Assembly: GCF_026262505.1 (NCBI RefSeq)
Contig: NC_067205.1
Location: 5,642,001-5,706,000 of the forward strand
Direction of reading: 5' to 3'
Length of the DNA stretch: 64,000 nt
DNA from: Trichomonas vaginalis G3
Lineage: Eukaryota > Parabasalia > Trichomonadida > Trichomonadidae
Shown: in pieces, positions 26,378 to 39,089 of the stretch
Position numbering within the stretch: the first letter of the stretch is position 1
How the letters are laid out: each line of letters starts with the position of its first letter
Position numbers and translations under genes: made by a program
The notes under the pieces: model-generated
Told to the model about the DNA's origin: nothing
Databases searched by the model: none
The model's input: only the letters and a program-made list of their open reading frames with translations

Positions 26378-27202
26378 ATGTTTGATAATGATATATATGC
26401 CTCAATCCATGATAAGTACTATCAGCAACACTTGCAAATAATCAACAATCCAAAACCATCCATTGATATTTCACAGCCTCCTGCAGCCGCATTAAAGAAA
26501 TCTAAAGCAGAAGTCATCAAGCGATATAGACAGGAAGAAATAGACAAGCGCAATCATGAGTTAGAACTAAGATTAATTGAAATTTCTAAAGAAAAGAATT
26601 ACAATACTGAAAAAATTTTGAATTTATCTCCAAGAAATAATATTTCTAAGAGGTATCGCTTAGATCAAATCAATCGAGAGAATGAACTACTTTTACAGAA
26701 AATCCAGCACCAGAAACCAATACTAAATCGCGAAGATTGGAATCTTCATCTTCAGGAACACAATCGTGTACATTATATGAGATCAAACCATAAACAGATG
26801 TTTTATGCTAATACTAAACCAAGTATCAAATCACCAAGAAGGAAACCACAAGGTTCAGAAAAAATCTTATCACCTCGTAATCAAGTTTTACCTCCATTAA
26901 AACCAGAATATCAACAAGACATTTCATCTTCCAAATCATTCACACCATCAGAAATCATTATTGAGCCTGTAACGGATCCGATTGTAGATAATCCAAAAAC
27001 AGAATCTAATTCTCCTTTGACAATTCAGTCCACACAAGAGCATGAAATTGATTCACCACAAAATTTACAAATTTCAAATTCAATCAAATCAGAATTCGAA
27101 ATACATGAACCACCTCCAAAAAACAATTATCAATTGGAGATTTCTATTGACCAAGAAAGTCATGATATTGAAATTCATGAATCACCTCCAAAAACTGAAT
27201 GA
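26378..27202 (+). CDS. CFAP97/Hemingway-domain protein
   Basis: 274 residues. Two related basic motifs: KKSKAEVIKRYRQEEIDKRN (about 46-65) and SKRYRLDQINRENELLLQKI followed by QKPILNREDWNLHLQEHNRV (about 94-135). The second, with its INRENxxLLxKI and later W...H pattern, is the Hemingway/CFAP97 domain of cilia and flagella proteins. The C-terminal 130 residues are disordered, with two copies of ESPPK/EPPPK phrases. The upstream sequence stays in frame for a dozen codons after a stop and could also reach back through the T-run, so the start is uncertain. A flagellar axoneme role fits a trichomonad. It is the only host-type gene between the two Maverick ends. Confidence 0.6.
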   Translation: MFDNDIYASIHDKYYQQHLQIINNPKPSIDISQPPAAALKKSKAEVIKRYRQEEIDKRNHELELRLIEISKEKNYNTEKILNLSPRNNISKRYRLDQINRENELLLQKIQHQKPILNREDWNLHLQEHNRVHYMRSNHKQMFYANTKPSIKSPRRKPQGSEKILSPRNQVLPPLKPEYQQDISSSKSFTPSEIIIEPVTDPIVDNPKTESNSPLTIQSTQEHEIDSPQNLQISNSIKSEFEIHEPPPKNNYQLEISIDQESHDIEIHESPPKTE

Positions 27203-27656
27203 GATTATGAGTCTTTGTTTTTTTATTCATAAAACTCCATGGGTATACCAATTTTTCTATTTCTGATTACTATATCAGTTTTTATTCTTATTTCTATAAC
27301 AGCAGCGGATTCTGAGCGTAATTTAGTGAGATGAAGAATATTAGTTTTTGAGGTATGGGTTTGAGTGTTGGTTTATCATACTAATGAAATTAAATCATGA
27401 TTTGTAGTGTTATCTTTCAAAAACAGCATTATTATTTTTTATCGAAGATATCTAACTCTTGAAGATAATTAAACGTTTCTTGAATCATGTAAAAAGGAAA
27501 CATATGAAGTTCTATTTGAAGGTGCAATAATTTAGAAAGAATAGCATATTTTTGTTTCTATTCAAAAAATGAACGATAGAAATTGAGACACACCAGGTCC
27601 TCTAACTATATGATCATTTATGACACAATCACGCCATATTAAAAAAAAAAAAAAAA
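27203..27656. other. AT-rich intergenic spacer ending in A-run
   Basis: No open frame of interest. It ends in a run of 16 A directly before the Maverick B terminus, mirroring the T-run outside element A. Confidence 0.6.
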
Positions 27657-29125
27657 GGTAGTGGGGCCTCCAGGCACTTCGTGCCCTCTAGCCCTGAAGA
27701 TGTTTAGTATAACTTTGTCCGGACAAGTAAGGGTCTATCGTCGCTACAGGAAAAGTTACGGGCGTTCCAAGGAAGTATACTTTGAGAAGCCTTTTCTCCC
27801 TTATAGAATGAGATAGGACGGTTATTTTACAAAACTGACAACACTTTGACCGAGTAGTTTTTTGTGCTGAACAAAAAGTGTCATATAAACATCTGTCAAA
27901 AACCGCTTTTTAACTTCACTTAAAATGCCACGTAAGCTACGTAAGAATATACGTTAAGAGGAAGGGAGCATTGAAACATCCATAGTAAAACTGACACCAC
28001 AACAACAGTTGCAACAACAAATGATGAATGACCCCACTATGTTGCAACAAATGTCAAGCAACCCTATGCTTTTAAACCGAGTTATTGGTGCACAGAGTGG
28101 AGGTTTAAGAGCGGCACTTTTAGCGAAAATGGCAGGCTATGGTGGAGCTGCAGACGGAACACTTATAACCCTCAAAGTCAAATGAATTTGAGTTCACTCA
28201 AAAATCAAATAACAGATGTCAAAAAGTCAAACATAGACATACAGAAACAAATAAGTGAAAACGAAAAGAAACTAGAATATGACAGACACACAAAGAAACT
28301 AAATGAGTTAAACGTAGAGAAAAAGAAGAAAGAAGAACAACTGAAAGAAACTAAGTACAGAGGAATATGCGAAAAAAGTTTCAGAAAAAGCAGCAGAAGT
28401 AGCAAAAATGGAACAAGATGTTATAAATTTGAAAAACCATACTACTCAATATAAAGTACTGAAAGATGAAGAAATAAAACAAAAAGCCTGAAGACATATA
28501 TGGATAGCGATGAGTATAAAAAAGAAGTTGAAGCAAATGTAAAGGCAGAAAAACTTTTACAGTTGCAAAACCAAACCGTACAGTATGAAAACTTAGCACA
28601 AGAAAGTAAAATAACGACGCAGCCATGCAAAAGGCAATGAAAAGCGCAGATATATAAAAGCTAATAATGACTGGTTAGATGCCCAAGCCAACGCTAAAGC
28701 AGCCCAACTTATAGGGTCAATAAGGACAAAAATACAAGCGGATGAAGACAGTTCAAATGAAGCCTTTAATGAATGCTGACTTTAAGAACGCCTTCGAAGC
28801 TCTTCATTAGTAAGGTGAAACTAGTGAACGACTTCTCATCTGAAAGAAACTGAAGTCTGAAGGTTTCGACAAAAGAGTTAAGAGAAGTAGCACAAAAATA
28901 TGAACGAAAATAACAGATGCAGCAACGAGACAGGCAGTTCAAATGCCTATGGACGCCGTTAGAGCAACTGTTGTGGAAAGTCAAGAAAAAGAGTTACAAC
29001 AGACCAAAACAGACCTAGTAAATGGCTTTCTTAAGCAACGAAAAGTCAGGTTAGGACATTTATGCGCAGATGGAACATATGTGCCAGCTGGTGGAACTTA
29101 TATACCACAAACCCATCTCTCTTAA
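27657..29125 (+). mobile_element. Maverick element B, left-end fragment
   Basis: Begins with the same terminal sequence as the outer end of element A (GGTAGTGGGGC, CTCCAGGCACTTCGTGCC, CTCTAGCCCTGAAGATG) in inverse orientation. About 220 bases of non-coding DNA follow, then a gene whose leader (TTTTTAACTTCACTTAAA then ATG) matches the start motif of element A. All reading frames are broken, and Maverick-type sequence stops at about 29,125, where a hairpin cluster begins. No capsid, polymerase or integrase part remains. Confidence 0.75.
27925..29125 (+). pseudogene. Maverick left-end coiled-coil gene, heavily broken
   Basis: ATG 27,925 gives MPRKLRKNIR then a TAA. The same frame reopens with a Gln/Met-rich stretch (TPQQQLQQQMMNDPTMLQQM) and VIGAQSGGLRAALLAKMAGY. 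A shift near 28,170 leads to a long coiled coil (28,182-28,454, for example NIDIQKQISENEKKLEYDRH). More shifts follow, with a last readable part near 28,943-29,125 (ADGTYVPAGGTYIP). Probably a structural protein. The matching gene of element A would lie left of the window. Confidence 0.6.
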
Positions 29126-29126
29126 C

Positions 29127-29867
29127 TTATGCTGAAGTTATCTGGATTTCCTCTCTCATTTGAGAGACATCCAGATAACTTCAGCATAAACGAATTACAG
29201 ACATGTTCTCTCGCTTTTTGTGGGCCAAGTACCACAACTACATTACACTAGGCAGAGTTTTTCCGAGGCCTCTCATCAAATGAGAGACTTCGGAAAAACT
29301 CTGTCCTAGTCGAATAAATTTACATTCTCGACACACAAATTGTTAGAGATCACAAGTACGCTATCTTAAGGCAGAGTTCTTCCGAGGCCTCTCATCAAAT
29401 GAGAGACTTCGGAAAAAACTCTGCCTTATTAGATCAACTACAGAATCCCTGGCTCTTTGAAAACCAGGGAACAGTAATTGAGTAGTTTAAGGCAAAGTTC
29501 TTCCGAGATCTTTCGATGGAATGAGAGATCTCGGAAGAACTTTGCCCTGCTCGAGTAATTACAGAATCCTTGGCCCTTTGGGGACCAGGGGGCGGTAGTG
29601 TAAATGAATGAGGGCAATAACGGATAACTAATATCCTTAGAAGCGCAATACCTACACAGCCTAGCTACTATATCCTAGCAGTTAGACTGCACAGGTATTG
29701 CGCTTCTGGCTTGTGGAACTCTCATGGAAGACCGATTGGGGATCTCCTGCCGAAATCACTTGCTGATGTGGATGGAGCAGCACTATGATTGGCCAGATCA
29801 AAGGCTGCGTAGCATCCCAGCAAGTGGATTGTCGGCGGCGACTCCAACTGTGGTCCACCATGAGAGT
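29127..29867. ncRNA. Cluster of strong hairpins (candidate structured or small-RNA locus)
   Basis: Seven or more inverted repeats in 740 bases, GC-richer than their surroundings. Positions: 29,127-29,189 (arms TTATGCTGAAGTTATCTGGA); 29,248-29,309 and 29,367-29,428 (both with AGGCAGAGTT, TTCCGAGGCCTCTCATCAAA); 29,447-29,469 (CCCTGG...CCAGGG); 29,490-29,547; 29,567-29,590; 29,639-29,707 (arms AGAAGCGCAATACCT); and a long imperfect one, 29,718-29,867, with nested arms (ACTCTCATGG, CACTTGCTG, GGATG-GCAGC). The long-hairpin plus short-hairpin pair repeats with a period near 120 bases. RNA nature is a guess; transcription is unknown. Confidence 0.4.
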
Positions 29868-30079
29868 ATGACACTTTTGCGATTTGGCGCCAAACTTTTT
29901 TTGTAGTTGGCAAACAAGTGGCAAATTTGCCATTTTACAATTGTAAACTGACTAACTTTACAATGTCAATTTTTGTGAGATGTACCGCTCTCAAAAAAAT
30001 TTACCCTTTTCTCTTATTATTTGGTAGAAACACTTGATTTTGTCCCTAAAAGTGTCACGACCAAAAAAAATTACAAAGC

Positions 30080-31113
30080 ATGTCAAGTACAGAGCAACCA
30101 GTAAATGAAGGCGAATGCAATTTTAGCAGCCTTAAGCCAATTGAACCCTTCAAATACCCTAGCCAAGCTTCAAAAATTATTTCGGAAGTCAATTCAAATA
30201 ATATTTTAACATCATCAGCAGAAATTATAGATTTAATTAAAACTAACAAAATATCCATCCATATGGCAATTTACTTGATTAGCGCTTTTTCGGAAATTCG
30301 TGAAAAAGACATTAATTTATTTTCAGAATTCTATCAAAAGATATCTAACGAATTCTCATGCGTCATCAAGCCGAATAATATTAAATTAGCAACGCTTCTA
30401 CATTATAAAGGTTTCAATTTTGAAAAATTTAAGCCTAAAATGACAGAAGAAGCAATTCTCAATTTATATTCAAAAGAGTCTCCCTTATACTATATTGCAT
30501 GGGATTTAGTTGATGACCTTAAAAGTAAATTCCCAAATCTTAAAATTAACACGAAAAGTAGATGATGAAATCAAACCACTTGATTGTGCAATTAAATACG
30601 GATCAGAATTATGCTTCAATTACTTGAAAAATTTAGGAGCTAAATACACTAAACACTCTGAAGAATATGCTGTTAAAGGAGGAAATAAAAACATATTTAT
30701 GCAAATGGTAGAAGAAGGTGAATCATTTAATAAAATGATTAATACAGCATTGGGTTATCAACACTATGAAATTGCTGAGTATCTTAAATCAAACTTCGGA
30801 CAAAATCCTGATTCAATAAGAGAATGCATGTATTTTGGAAACTTTAAAGTTATTTCGTATTTACTTTCTAATGGGGCTGACATCAACAAACCTTATTATA
30901 TTTCTTTCTTTTCATATTCACAATTGGTTTATGACATTCTCTTTCTTATCATATTTATCATTGCTTTATAAAATTCCTTTGATCTTAGTGATACTCCACT
31001 TTCTATTACAAATCAAAACAAATTCAATCGAAATTGTCAAATTCTTTGTTGAACATGGCGCTGATGTTGACATGAAAATTATTCTCTTTCTCTTCATATT
31101 TGTCATTGCTTTA
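30080..31113 (+). pseudogene. Ankyrin-repeat gene (DUF3447 type), 5' part, frameshifted
   Basis: ATG 30,080 (MSSTEQPVNEGECNFSSLKP). The N-terminal 160 residues form the helical region found before the repeats in large trichomonad ankyrin families. The frame shifts near 30,550 and continues to about 30,900 with degenerate ankyrin units (YEIAEYLKSNF, FKVISYLLSNGADINKP). After PYY the minisatellite begins, then another ankyrin unit (NSIEIVKFFVEHGADVDMK) near 31,020-31,075. The downstream array probably derives from the same gene. A host scaffold or signalling protein of unknown partner; as given, non-functional unless the breaks are errors. Confidence 0.65.
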
Positions 31114-34100
31114 TGATATTCTCTTACTTTTCATGTTATTCATTATTTTATGTTCTCTTTCTTTTCATATTTATCATTGATCTATGACATTTTCTTTCTT
31201 TTCATATTTATCATTGATCTATGACATTTTCTTTCTTTTCATATTCATCATTACTTTATAGCATTCTCTTTCTTATCATATTTATCATTGTTTTGTATTG
31301 TTAACTTTCTTTTCATATTCACCATTACTTTATGACATTATCTTTCTTTTCATATTCATTATTGTTTTCCGGAATTCTCTTTCTTTTTATATTTATCATT
31401 GTTTTATAGTATTTTATTTCTTTTCATATTTATCATTGATTTATGACATTTTCTTTCTTTTCATATTTATCATTGATTTATGACATTTTCTTTCTTTTCA
31501 TATTTATCATTGTTTTATTACTTTATCTTTCAATTTATATTCATCATGGTTTTATAGTATTCTCTTTCTTTTCATATTCATAATTATTTTATAACATTAT
31601 CTTTCTTTTCATATTCACCATTGGTTTATGGTATTCTCTTTTTTTTCAAATTTCTCATTGTTTTATTACATTATCTTTCTTTTCATATTTATTATTGATT
31701 GATTATATTTCTTTTCCTTTCATATTCATAATTGATTTACAGTATTTATCATTGCCACATGGAATTTTATTTCTTTTCATATTTATCATTGTTTTATAAA
31801 ATTCTCTCTATATTAATGAATGCCTCCTTAGTATTGCAATCAAAATGAATTTAGTTGAAATTGTCAAATTCTTAGTTGAACATGGTGCTAATGTTAACAT
31901 GGATTTTGTTTTCTTACTTTTCATATTCATAATTGCCTTATTCAATTCTAATTCTTTTGATATTTATCATTGTCTTATGGAACATCCTTTCTTTTCATAT
32001 TTCCCATAGTTTTATTACATTATATTTCTGTTCATGCACATCATTATTTGATGAAATCCTCTATCTTTTCATGTCTATCATTGATTTATAGCATTCTCAT
32101 TCTTATCATATTCATCATTATTTGATGAAATCCTCTATCTTTTCATATTCATTATTATTTTTTAATGGAATCCTATTTCTTTTCATATTTATCATTGTCT
32201 TACAAATTTCTATTTCTTTTCATATTTATCATTGTTTTATTACATTTTCTTTCTTTTCATATTTATCATTGTTTTATAACATTTTCTTTCTTTTCATATT
32301 TATCTGTTTTATAGCATTCTCTTCTTTTCATATTTATCATTGTTTTATAGAATTCTCTTTCTCTTCATATTTATCATTGTTTTATGAAATTCTTTCGATG
32401 TTAATAAATGCCCCCTTAGTATTGCAATCGAAAAGAATTCAATTGAAATTGTCAAATTCTTAGTTGAACATGGCGCTGATGTTAACATGAAATTTATTCT
32501 TTTTCTTTTCATATTCATAATTGTCTTACAAATTTCTATTTCTTTTCATATTTATCATTGTTTTATGACATTTTCTTTCAATTTATATTGATAATTGCTT
32601 TATTACATTCTCTTCCTTTTCATATTTATCATTGTTTTATAGCATTCTCTTTCTTTTCATATTTATCATTTAATTATTACATTCTCTTTTTTTTCAATTT
32701 TATCATTTGTTTAATTAGTTCCCTGTCTTTTCAATTTTATCATTGGTTTAATTTATTTTCCTTCTTTTCATATTTATCATTTATCTATCTCATTCTCTTT
32801 CTTATCATATTTATCATTTATCTATCTCATTCTCTTTCTTATCATATTTATCATTTATTTATAAAATTTTCTTTCTTTTCATATTCATAATTACTTTGTG
32901 ATATTCTCATTATTTTCATATTCATCATTGTTTGATATAATTTTAATTCATTTCATATCTACCATTGTTTTATAACATTCTCTCTATATTAGTGAATGCC
33001 TCCTTAGTACTGCAATCGAAAAGAATTTAATTGAAATTGTCAAATTCTTAGTTGAACATGGCGCTGATGTTAACATGAAACTTATTCTTTTTCTTTTCAT
33101 ATTCATAATTGTCTTACAAATTTCTATTTCTTTTCATATTTATCATTGTTTTATTACATTTTCTTTCTTTTCATATTTATCATTGTTTTATAACATTTTC
33201 TTTCTTTTCATATTTATCATTGTTTTATAGCATTCCCTTTCTCTTCATATTTATCATTATTTTATAGCATTCTCTTTCTCTTCATATTTATCATTGTTTT
33301 ATGAAATTCTTTCGATGTTAATAAATGCCCCCTTAGTATTGCAATCGAAAAGAATTCAATTGAAATTGTCAAATTCTTAGTTGAACATGGCGCTGATGTT
33401 AACATGAAACTTATTCTTTTTCTTTTCATATTCATAATTGTCTTACAAATTTCTATTTCTTTTCATATTTATCATTGTTTTATAACATTTTCTTTCTTTT
33501 CATATTTATCATTGTTTTATAGCATTCTCTTTCTTTTCATATTTATCATTGTTTTATAGAATTCTCTTTCTTTTCATATTTATCATTGTTTTATAGAATT
33601 CTCTTTCTCTTCATATTTATCATTGTTTTATGAAATTCTTTCGATGTTAATAAATGCCCCTTAGTATTGCAATCGAAAAGAATTCAATTGAAATTGTCAA
33701 ATTCTTAGTTGAACATGGCGCTGATGTTAACATGAAATTTATTCTTTTTCTTTTCATATTCATAATTGTCTTACAAATTTCTATTTCTTTTCATATTTAT
33801 CATTGTTTTATAGAATTCTCTTTCTCTTCATATTTATCATTGTTTTATGAAATTCTTTCGATATTAATAAATACCCCCTTAGTATTGCAATCAAAAAAGA
33901 ATTCAATTGAAATTGTCAAATTCTTAGTTGAACATGGCGCTGATGTTAACATGAAATTTATTCTTTTTCTTTTCATATTTATCATTGTCTTACAAATTTC
34001 TATTTCTTTCATATTATCATTGTTTATTACATTTTCTTTCTTTTCATATTTATCATTGTTTTATAACATTTTCTTTCTTTTCATATTTATCATTGTTTTA

Positions 34101-37100
34101 TAGAATTCTCTTTCTTTTCATATTTATCATTATTTTATAGAATTCTCTTTCTCTTCATATTTATCATTGTTTTATGAAATTCTTTCGATGTTATATAAAT
34201 GCCCCCTTAGTATTGCAATCGAAAAGAATTCAATTGAAATTGTCAAATTCTTAGTTGAACATGGCGCTGTTAACAAGGAACAGATTCTCTTTCTTTTCAT
34301 ATTTATCATGTTTTATAGCATTCTCTTTCTTTTCATATTTATCATTGTTTTATAACATTTTCTTTCTTTTCATATTTTCATTGTTTATAGCATTCTCTTT
34401 CTTTTCATATTTATCATTGTTTTATATAGAATTCTCTTTCTTTTCATTTTATCATTGTTTTATAGAATTCTCTTTCTTTCATATTTATCATTGTTTTATG
34501 AAATTCTTTCGATGTTAATAAATGCCCCCTTAGTATTGCAATCGAAAAGAATTCAATTGAAATTGTCAAATTCTTAGTTGAACATGGCGCTGATGTTAAC
34601 ATGAAATTTATTCTTTTTCTTTTCATATTCATAATTGTCTTACAAATTTCTATTTCTTTTCATATTTATCATTGTTTTATAGAATTCTCTTTCTCTTCAT
34701 ATTTATCATTGTTTTATGAAATTCTTTCGATATTAATAAATACCCCTTAGTATTGCAATCAAAAAGAATTCAATTGAAATTGTCAAATTCTTAGTTGAAC
34801 ATGGCGCTGATGTTAACATGAAATTTATTCTTTTTCTTTTCATATTTATCATTGTCTTACAAATTTCTATTTCTTTTCATATTTATCATTGTTTTATAGA
34901 ATTCTCTTTCTCTTCATATTTATCATTGTTTTATGAAATTCTTTCGATATTAATAAATACCCCCTTAGTATTGCAATCAAAAAGAATTCAATTGAAATTG
35001 TCAAATTCTTAGTTGAACATGGCGCTGATGTTAACATGAAATTTATTCTTTTTCTTTTCATATTTATCATTGTCTTACAAATTTCTATTTCTTTTCATAT
35101 TTATCATTGTTTTATTACATTTTCTTTCTTTTCATATTTATCATTGTTTTATAGAATTCTCTTTCTCTTCATATTTATCATTATTTTATAGAATTCTCTT
35201 TCTCTTCATATTTATCATTGTTTTATGAAATTCTTTCGATGTTAATAAATGCCCCCTTAGTATTGCAATCGAAAAGAATTCAATTGAAATTGTCAAATTC
35301 TTAGTTGAACATGGCGCTGATGTTAACATGAAATTTATTCTTTTTCTTTTCATATTTATCATTGTTTTATAACATTTTCTTTCTTTTCATATTTATCATT
35401 GTTTTATAGCATTCTCTTTCTTTTCATATTTATCATTGTTTTATAGAATTCTCTTTCTTTTCATATTTATCATTGTTTTATAGAATTCTCTTTCTCTTCA
35501 TATTTATCATTGTTTTATGAAATTCTTCTCGATGTTAATAAATGCCCCTTAGTATTGCAATCGAAAAGAATTCAATTGAAATTGTCAAATTCTTAGTTGA
35601 ACATGGCGCTGATGTTAACATGAAATTTATTCTTTTCTTTTCATATTCATAATGTCTTACAAATTTCTATTTCTTTTATTTTATCATTGTTTTATGACAT
35701 TTTCTTTCAATTTATATTGATAATTGCTTTATTACATTCTCTTCCTTTTCATATTTATCATTGTTTTATAGCATTCTCTTTCTTTTCATATTTATCATTT
35801 AATTATTACATTCTCTTTTTTTTCAATTTTATCATTTGTTTAATTAGTTCCCTGTCTTTTCAATTTTATCATTGGTTTAATTTATTTTCCTTCTTTTCAT
35901 ATTTATCATTTATCTATCTCATTCTCTTTCTTATCATATTTATCATTTATCTATCTCATTCTCTTTCTTATCATATTTATCATTTATTTATAAAATTTTC
36001 TTTCTTTTCATATTCATAATTACTTTGTGATATTCTCATTATTTTCATATTCATCATTGTTTGATATAATTTTAATTCATTTCATATCTACCATTGTTTT
36101 ATAACATTCTCTCTATATTAGTGAATGCCTCCTTAGTACTGCAATCGAAAAGAATTTAATTGAAATTGTCAAATTCTTAGTTGAACATGGCGCTGATGTT
36201 AACATGAAACTTATTCTTTTTCTTTTCATATTCATAATTGTCTTACAAATTTCTATTTCTTTTCATATTTATCATTGTTTATAACATTTTCTTTCTTTTC
36301 ATATTTATCATTGTTTTATAACATTTTTCTTTCTTTTCATATTTATTCATTGTTTTATAACATTTTCTTTCTTTTCATATTTATCATTGTTTATAGCATT
36401 CTCTTTCTTTCATATTTATCATTTTTTATAGAATTCTCTTTCTCTTCATATTTATCATTGTTTTATGAAATTCTTTCGATGTTAATAAATGCCCCCTTAG
36501 TATTGCATCGAAAAGAATTCAATTGAAATTGTCAAATTCTTAGTTGAACATGGCGCTGATGTTAACATGAACTTATTCTTTTTCTTTTTCATATTCATAA
36601 TTGTCTTACAAATTTCTATTTCTTTTCTATTTATCATTGTTTTATAACATTTTCTTTCTTTTCATATTTATCATTGTTTTATAGCATTTTCTTTCTTTTC
36701 ATATTTATCATTGTTATAGTTCTTTCTTTTCATATTTATCATTATTTTATAGAATTCTCTTTCTCTTCATATTTATCATTGTTTTATGAAATTCTTTCGA
36801 TGTTAATAAATGCCCCCTTAGTATTGCAATCGAAAAGAATTCAATTGAAATTGTCAAATTCTTAGTTGACATGCGCTGATGTTAACATGAAACTTATTCT
36901 TTTGTCTTTTACATGATCTGTTTTTTCATTTCTTTCTTTTCATATTCATAATTGTCTTACAAATTTCTATTTCTTTTCATATTTATCATTGTTTTATAAC
37001 ATTTTTTCTTTTCATATTTATCATTGTTTTATAACATTTTCTTTCTTTTCATATTTATCATTGTTTTATAGCATTTTCTTTCTTTTCATATTTATCATTG

Positions 37101-39020
37101 TTTTATAGCATTCTCTTTCTTTTCATATTTATCATTATTTTATAGAATTCTCTTTCTCTTCATATTTATCATTGTTTTATGAAATTCTTTCGATATTAAT
37201 AAATGCCCCCTTAGTATTGCAATCGAAAAGAATTCAATTGAAATTGTCAAATTCTTAGTTGAACATGGCGCTGATGTTAACATGAAATTTATTCTTTTTC
37301 TTTTCATATTCATAATTGTCTTACAAATTTCTATTTCTTTTCATATTTATCATTGTTTTATTACATTTTCTTTCTTTTCATATTTATCATTGTTTTATAG
37401 AATTCTCTTTCTTTTCATATTTATCATTGTTTTATAGAATTCTCTTTCTCTTCATATTTATCATTGTTTTATGAAATTCTTTCGATATTAATAAATACCC
37501 CCTTAGTATTGCAATCGAAAAGAATTCAATTGAAATTGTCAAATTCTTAGTTGAACATGGCGCTGATGTTAACATGAAACTTATTCTTTTTCTTTTCATA
37601 TTCATAATTGTCTTACAAATTTCTATTTCTTTTCATATTTATCATTGTTTTATTACATTTTCTTTCTTTTCATATTTATCATTGTTTTATAACATTCTCT
37701 TTCTTTTCATATTTATCATTGTTTTATAGAATTCTCTTTCTCTTCATATTTATCATTGTTTTATGAAATTCTTTCGATGTTAATAAATGCCCCCTTAGTA
37801 TTGCAATCGAAAAGAATTCAATTGAAATTGTCAAATTCTTAGTTGAACATGGCGCTGATGTTAACATGAAACTTATTTTTTTCTTTTCATATTTATCATT
37901 GTCTTACAAATTTCTATTTCTTTTCATACTTATCATTGTTTTATTACATTTTCTTTCTTTTCATATTTATCATTGTTTTATAGAATTCTCTTTCTCTTCA
38001 TATTTATCATTATTTTATAGAATTCTCTTTCTCTTCATATTTATCATTGTTTTATGAAATTCTTTCGATGTTAATAAATGCCCCCTTAGTATTGCAATCG
38101 AAAAGAATTCAATTGAAATTGTCAAATTCTTAGTTGAACATGGCGCTGATGTTAACATGAAACTTATTCTTTTTCTTTTCATATTCATAATTGTCTTACA
38201 AATTTCTATTTCTTTTCATATTTATCATTGTTTTATAACATTTTCTTTCTTTTCATATTTATCATTGTTTTATAGCATTCTCTTTCTTTTCATTTATCAT
38301 TGTTTTATAGAATTCTCTTTCTCTTCATATTTATCATTGTTTTTATGAAATTCTTTCGATGTTAATAAATGCCCCCTTAGTATTGCAATCGAAAAGAATT
38401 CAATTGAAATTGTCAAATTCTTAGTTGAACATGGCGCTGATGTTAACATGAAACTTATTTTTTCTTTTCATATTTATCATTGTCTTACAAATTTCTATTT
38501 CTTTTCATACTTATCATTGTTTTATTACATTTTCTTTCTTTTCATATTTATCATTTTTTATAGAATTCTCTTTCTCTTCATATTTATCATTATTTTATAG
38601 AATTCTCTTTCTCTTCATATTTATCATTTTTTATGAAATTCTTTCGATGTTAATAAATGCCCCCTTAGTATTGCAATCGAAAAGAATTCAATTGAAATTG
38701 TCAAATTCTTAGTTGAACATGGCGCTGATGTTAACATGAAACTTATTCTTTTTCTTTTCATATTTATCATTGTCTTACAAATTTCTATTTCTTTTCATAT
38801 TTATCATTGTTTTATAACATTTTCTTTCTTTTCATATTTATCATTGTTTTATAACATTCTCTTTCTTTTCATATTTATCATTGTTTTATAGAATTCTCTT
38901 TCTCTTCATATTTATCATTGTTTTATGAAATTCTTTCGATGTTAATAAATGCCCCCTTAGTATTGCAATCGAAAAGAATTCAATTGAAATTGTCAAATTC
39001 TTAGTTGAACATGGCGCTGT
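31076..39020 (+). repeat. Higher-order array: ankyrin units separated by a 37-bp minisatellite
   Basis: About 23 copies of a conserved ankyrin unit (CPLSIAIEKNSIEIVKFL, VEHGADVNMK; DNA landmark GTTGAACATGGCGCTGATG) are separated by 100-500 bases of T-rich minisatellite with unit TTTCTTTTCATATTTATCAT plus TGTTTTATAGAATTCTC (37 bp, variants AGCATT, ACATTT). Landmarks occur near 31,052, 31,875, 32,462, 33,052, 33,385, 33,710, 33,927, 34,253, 34,579, 34,796, 35,013, 35,307, 35,598, 36,181, 36,544, 36,865, 37,258, 37,550, 37,841, 38,135, 38,425, 38,713 and 39,005. The period is mostly about 217-330 bases. A larger block (32,520-33,060) recurs at 35,640-36,190. No trichomonad-type intron borders are seen. 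Confidence 0.9.
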
Positions 39021-39089
39021 TAACAAGGAACAGATTCTCTTTCTTTTCGCATTTATCAACATCTTTTAAAATTATCTTTATTTTCAAGT

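Noticed and set aside
29437..29600. tRNA genes in the short CCCTGG...CCAGGG stems
   Set aside because: No acceptor, D and T arms in order, no GTTCRA-type T-loop.
31298..38348. Many plus-strand frames rich in Phe, Ile, Leu and Ser (FLFIFIIVL, SFHIYHCFI) that look like membrane proteins
   Set aside because: All are translations of the 37-bp T-rich minisatellite in its three frames; hydrophobicity comes from T-richness.
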